Below the pieces are notes generated by a model. The model saw nothing but the letters and a program-made list of their open reading frames with translations, was not told where the DNA came from and made no database searches. Positions 6,654 through 8,566 of a DNA stretch of 8,566 nt are shown here, piece by piece. The DNA comes from Acidimicrobiia bacterium. GTDB taxonomy: Bacteria > Actinomycetota > Acidimicrobiia > Spongiisociales > SHLN01. The stretch lies in NCBI GenBank assembly GCA_004283105.1, contig SHLN01000108.1, positions 1-8,566 of the forward strand, given 5' to 3'. The position numbers were made by a program, and so were the translations under genes. Position 1 is the stretch's first letter. Each line of letters opens with the position of its first letter.

Positions 6654-6749
6654 ATGCTCCGCCGGCCTGCCGGCTACACCGAAGGTTGCGAAGCTCGGGA
6701 GACCCGCCGGACGAAAACTCGCGCCGCCGCCATCGGGACCGGGCCGTGA
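6654..6749 (+). CDS. Putative 31-residue upstream ORF coupled to the flippase-like gene
   Basis: ATG 6654 follows AGGAG at 8-base spacing. The ORF encodes a basic 31-residue peptide (starts MLRRPAGYTEGCEARE, ends AAIGTGP). Its TGA overlaps the downstream GTG in GTGA (6746-6749). The composition is Arg-rich and not obviously that of a folded protein, so the act of translating it may matter more than the product. Just after the ATG, GCCGG and CCGGC (6661-6674) can form a 5-bp stem with a CCTG loop. The same frame is open back to an ATG at 6588, but that start has no SD. The layout repeats that of the oxidase leader. Confidence 0.4.
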   Translation: MLRRPAGYTEGCEARETRRTKTRAAAIGTGP

Positions 6750-8044
6750 GCACCGATAGCGGCTTGCGCCGACGGCTCCCGGCCGGGATCGTGGATGCCG
6801 GATTCGCCTCGCTGGCCACGTTCGCGGTTGGCCTGGCAGCGGTCACGTGGTTCGACGATGTCAGCCGGGGCGTCTATGCCGTGTTCTTCACCGCCTTCGT
6901 AGCCGCCAGCTTGCTGTCGACCGAGCTCATCTACACCCCTGCGCAAGTCAAAACGGTCTCGTTCCCTACGTCCGAACGGCTGTCGCTGGTTCCACAGACC
7001 CTCCGGCTCGGAATCGGCCCCACGTCGCTGGGAACGTTGGCCGTGGGAGGTGCTGTGGCGGCCACCTGGAGCTACGCCTCAACCGACGTGCTCGTTCCAC
7101 TCGCCGTTACCACGGCGATCTCTCTCGTGTTGTCTCCCATGCAAGACCATGTGCGACGAATGCTCCATATCGGAGCTCAGAATTGGAAGGCCTCCTGGAT
7201 TTCCGTTGTCCAATTCTTCGTTGCGATATCGGGGGTCGCCGTCGGGTATCTGGCCGACGTCCCCATCGGCTGGATTCCCTTCGGCGCCCTGGCCATCGCC
7301 AATGCCGTTTCTCTCACCGTGGGAGTCATCGTGGCGAGGGTGAGCATTCAGGACAAGGCGGACGCGATCATGCGCTTCCGGGAGCTGGCTACCAGGGGCA
7401 AGTGGTTCGTGCTCGCAGCCACTGCCCGGTCGATTGCCTCGTTTGTGGTCGTAACCGTGATCGCATGGGTGGTCAGCCCGGAGGACCTCGGCTACGCCGA
7501 ATCTGCGCGGGTGGTGGCCCAACCCGTCCTGGTGCTGGCTGCCGGGTTGTCGGCCGTGCTGGGCCCGCGGTCGATGCGTGCGGCGATGGATCGCGACAGG
7601 GCCACCGCCCGGCGAACGAGCCGGCTCTACCTCGGATTGATGGGACTCGGGGGGCTCACGTACACACTGATCGTGGCCTGGGACGTGCCCATCAACCCCA
7701 TGGCGCACATCGTGCCGTCCGCCTACGTGCTACCGGGCCTGGTCGCACTGACCATCGCCGCCAACGTGATCGCGTCCGCTCCGTTTCTCCGCAGCAACGA
7801 ACTGGCCGGAGCCCACCGGGAGCGGACACTGGCCGGGATCGCATGGCTCTCCTCCACGGTATCTGTCGTGGGCGGCCTGACCGCCTGGCTCACCGGCGCA
7901 TATGCTCGACCCGTCAGCGTCCTCGGAGACGGCGCCTCCCGGTATGCGGCCCAATCGCACGTCCTCGGAACGATCTATGCGACGAAGACCTCTCGAGCTA
8001 CCACCGGTCCGACCTCAGGAACCGAACCGACCAATACCGCCTGA
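6746..8044 (+). CDS. Multi-pass membrane protein resembling polysaccharide/lipid flippases (MOP superfamily)
   Basis: This 432-residue protein has about ten to twelve hydrophobic segments, roughly at 12-33, 43-62, 94-110, 113-131, 151-169, 176-198, 219-242, 255-273, 297-313, 328-346 and 361-384. A mid-protein LGYAESARVVAQPVLVL and a following PRSM resemble the second-half pattern of Wzx/MATE-like polysaccharide exporters. The Thr/Ser-rich tail (about 413-432) is hydrophilic. Such proteins move lipid-linked glycans across the membrane; the substrate here is unknown, and no polymerase or initiating transferase lies nearby. GTG 6746 was chosen because it overlaps the upstream ORF stop (GTGA) and leaves a short N-terminus before the first helix. 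A TTG at 6686 would add an Arg-rich 20-residue extension that looks non-coding. The gene ends 13 bases from the opposing glycosyltransferase stop. The family assignment rests on topology and weak motifs. Confidence 0.7.
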   Translation: MSTDSGLRRRLPAGIVDAGFASLATFAVGLAAVTWFDDVSRGVYAVFFTAFVAASLLSTELIYTPAQVKTVSFPTSERLSLVPQTLRLGIGPTSLGTLAVGGAVAATWSYASTDVLVPLAVTTAISLVLSPMQDHVRRMLHIGAQNWKASWISVVQFFVAISGVAVGYLADVPIGWIPFGALAIANAVSLTVGVIVARVSIQDKADAIMRFRELATRGKWFVLAATARSIASFVVVTVIAWVVSPEDLGYAESARVVAQPVLVLAAGLSAVLGPRSMRAAMDRDRATARRTSRLYLGLMGLGGLTYTLIVAWDVPINPMAHIVPSAYVLPGLVALTIAANVIASAPFLRSNELAGAHRERTLAGIAWLSSTVSVVGGLTAWLTGAYARPVSVLGDGASRYAAQSHVLGTIYATKTSRATTGPTSGTEPTNTA

Positions 8045-8057
8045 GAGCGGCGGCGAG

Positions 8058-8566
8058 TCAATTCTGCTCAGGGGCCGGCCCCCCACCGGCAGCGTGCAGG
8101 TAGTCCTCGATGACGGTCACCGCTACGGCGTCCTCGAGGTATGCGTCGAAGACCCGGCCCATTTCCCGGACCCGGTCATGCATTGCCTCGTCTGCGAGCA
8201 CCCTCGCAATGTGTCCCTCCAGGCGCTCGGGATTCTTCGTGTCCCACCGGGTGCCGACACCGAGGCCGTGATACTCGATGCGGGTGGCGCAGCCGTCCTG
8301 ATCGCGCAGCGACGGCGAATACACCACCATGGGCACCCCGGAGGAGATGCACTCGTTGATCGACGTGATCCCCCCGTGGTTGATGGCGCAGTCGGCGAGT
8401 TCGAGCACCTCGAGCTGGGGGGCCCAGTCCAGTAGCAGCACGTTGCCGGGAACGGACCCCAGGTCGGCCACCGTTGCCTGGCCGCCGAGCCCAAGGACCA
8501 GGTCCCAATCGGGGCGTCGCTCAAAGGTCGCCAGCACCATCCTGAGGAAGTCCGGATCAGACCAGT
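8058..8566 (-). CDS. GT1/MGT-type glycosyltransferase, C-terminal part (5' end beyond window)
   Basis: About 168 residues are visible and the frame is open to the window edge (it begins WSDPDFLRMVLATF). This is the nucleotide-sugar-binding half of a GT-B fold, GT1-family enzyme. WAPQLEVLELADCAINHGG carries the donor-binding HGG (visible residues 63-65). NECISSGVPMVV and the Asp-Gln pair in SLRDQDG follow, as in macrolide and sterol glucosyltransferases. These enzymes transfer a sugar from UDP- or dTDP-sugar to a small or lipid acceptor. ATG 8540 lies inside the domain and is not the start, because SDPDFLRMVL upstream belongs to the conserved fold. The acceptor cannot be predicted. A functional link with the neighbouring flippase-like gene is possible but unsupported, since they are convergent. 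Confidence 0.88.
   Translation of the reverse strand, partial: WSDPDFLRMVLATFERRPDWDLVLGLGGQATVADLGSVPGNVLLLDWAPQLEVLELADCAINHGGITSINECISSGVPMVVYSPSLRDQDGCATRIEYHGLGVGTRWDTKNPERLEGHIARVLADEAMHDRVREMGRVFDAYLEDAVAVTVIEDYLHAAGGGPAPEQN

Noticed and set aside
8071..8082. Perfect 12-base palindrome GGGGCCGGCCCC, and GGCCGGCC again at 5250-5257
   Set aside because: Such GC-only 8-mers are expected about once or twice in a window this rich in GC. The first lies inside the glycosyltransferase coding region and has no loop to act as a terminator.
6847..8103. 418-codon plus-strand open frame overlapping the flippase-like gene
   Set aside because: The product is Arg/Gly/Pro-rich and low in hydrophobic segments, while the overlapping frame gives a coherent membrane protein. 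Taken as a frame shadow.

Overview
This is GC-rich bacterial DNA with tightly packed genes, frequent GTG starts and stop/start overlaps (GTGA, ATGA, TGATG) at almost every same-strand junction. Together with an export adaptor carrying a peptidoglycan-binding domain, an AldO-type alditol oxidase and one apparently leaderless promoter, this suggests an actinobacterium, perhaps an uncultured lineage. That assignment is inference from gene content and style; no taxonomic marker gene is present.

Layout. (1) 2-2720, plus strand: a three-gene export operon of the split MacA-MacB type. It has an adaptor (5' end outside the window), an ATP-binding protein and an FtsX/MacB-type permease, joined by a 4-base and then a 1-base overlap. 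(2) 2721-2859: short gap between convergent genes with one hairpin and no T-tract. (3) 5054-2860, minus strand: a two-gene operon. The first gene encodes a secreted or surface protein held by one C-terminal membrane helix. The second encodes a HupE/UreJ-type membrane protein with a large extracellular N-terminal domain. They overlap by ATGA, and both mature proteins are predicted to begin with histidine. A TATAGT box lies 8 bases before the first ATG, consistent with leaderless transcription. (4) 5055-5288: divergent intergenic region holding a candidate promoter and a 14-codon leader ORF with a perfect Shine-Dalgarno sequence. (5) 5289-6545, plus strand: AldO-like FAD-dependent alditol oxidase whose GTG start overlaps the leader stop. 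(6) 6546-6745: intergenic region with a second SD-led short ORF that also ends in a GTGA overlap. (7) 6746-8044, plus strand: multi-pass membrane protein resembling polysaccharide flippases of the MOP superfamily. (8) 8566-8058, minus strand: C-terminal half of a GT1/MGT-type glycosyltransferase, cut by the window edge.

The export operon and the HupE operon each look like functional units. The oxidase, flippase-like protein and glycosyltransferase have no evident shared pathway here. The most unusual structure is the pair of short, well-initiated ORFs ending exactly on the starts of the oxidase and flippase genes, neither of which has a convincing ribosome-binding site of its own. No IS element, CRISPR array, rRNA or complete tRNA was seen.
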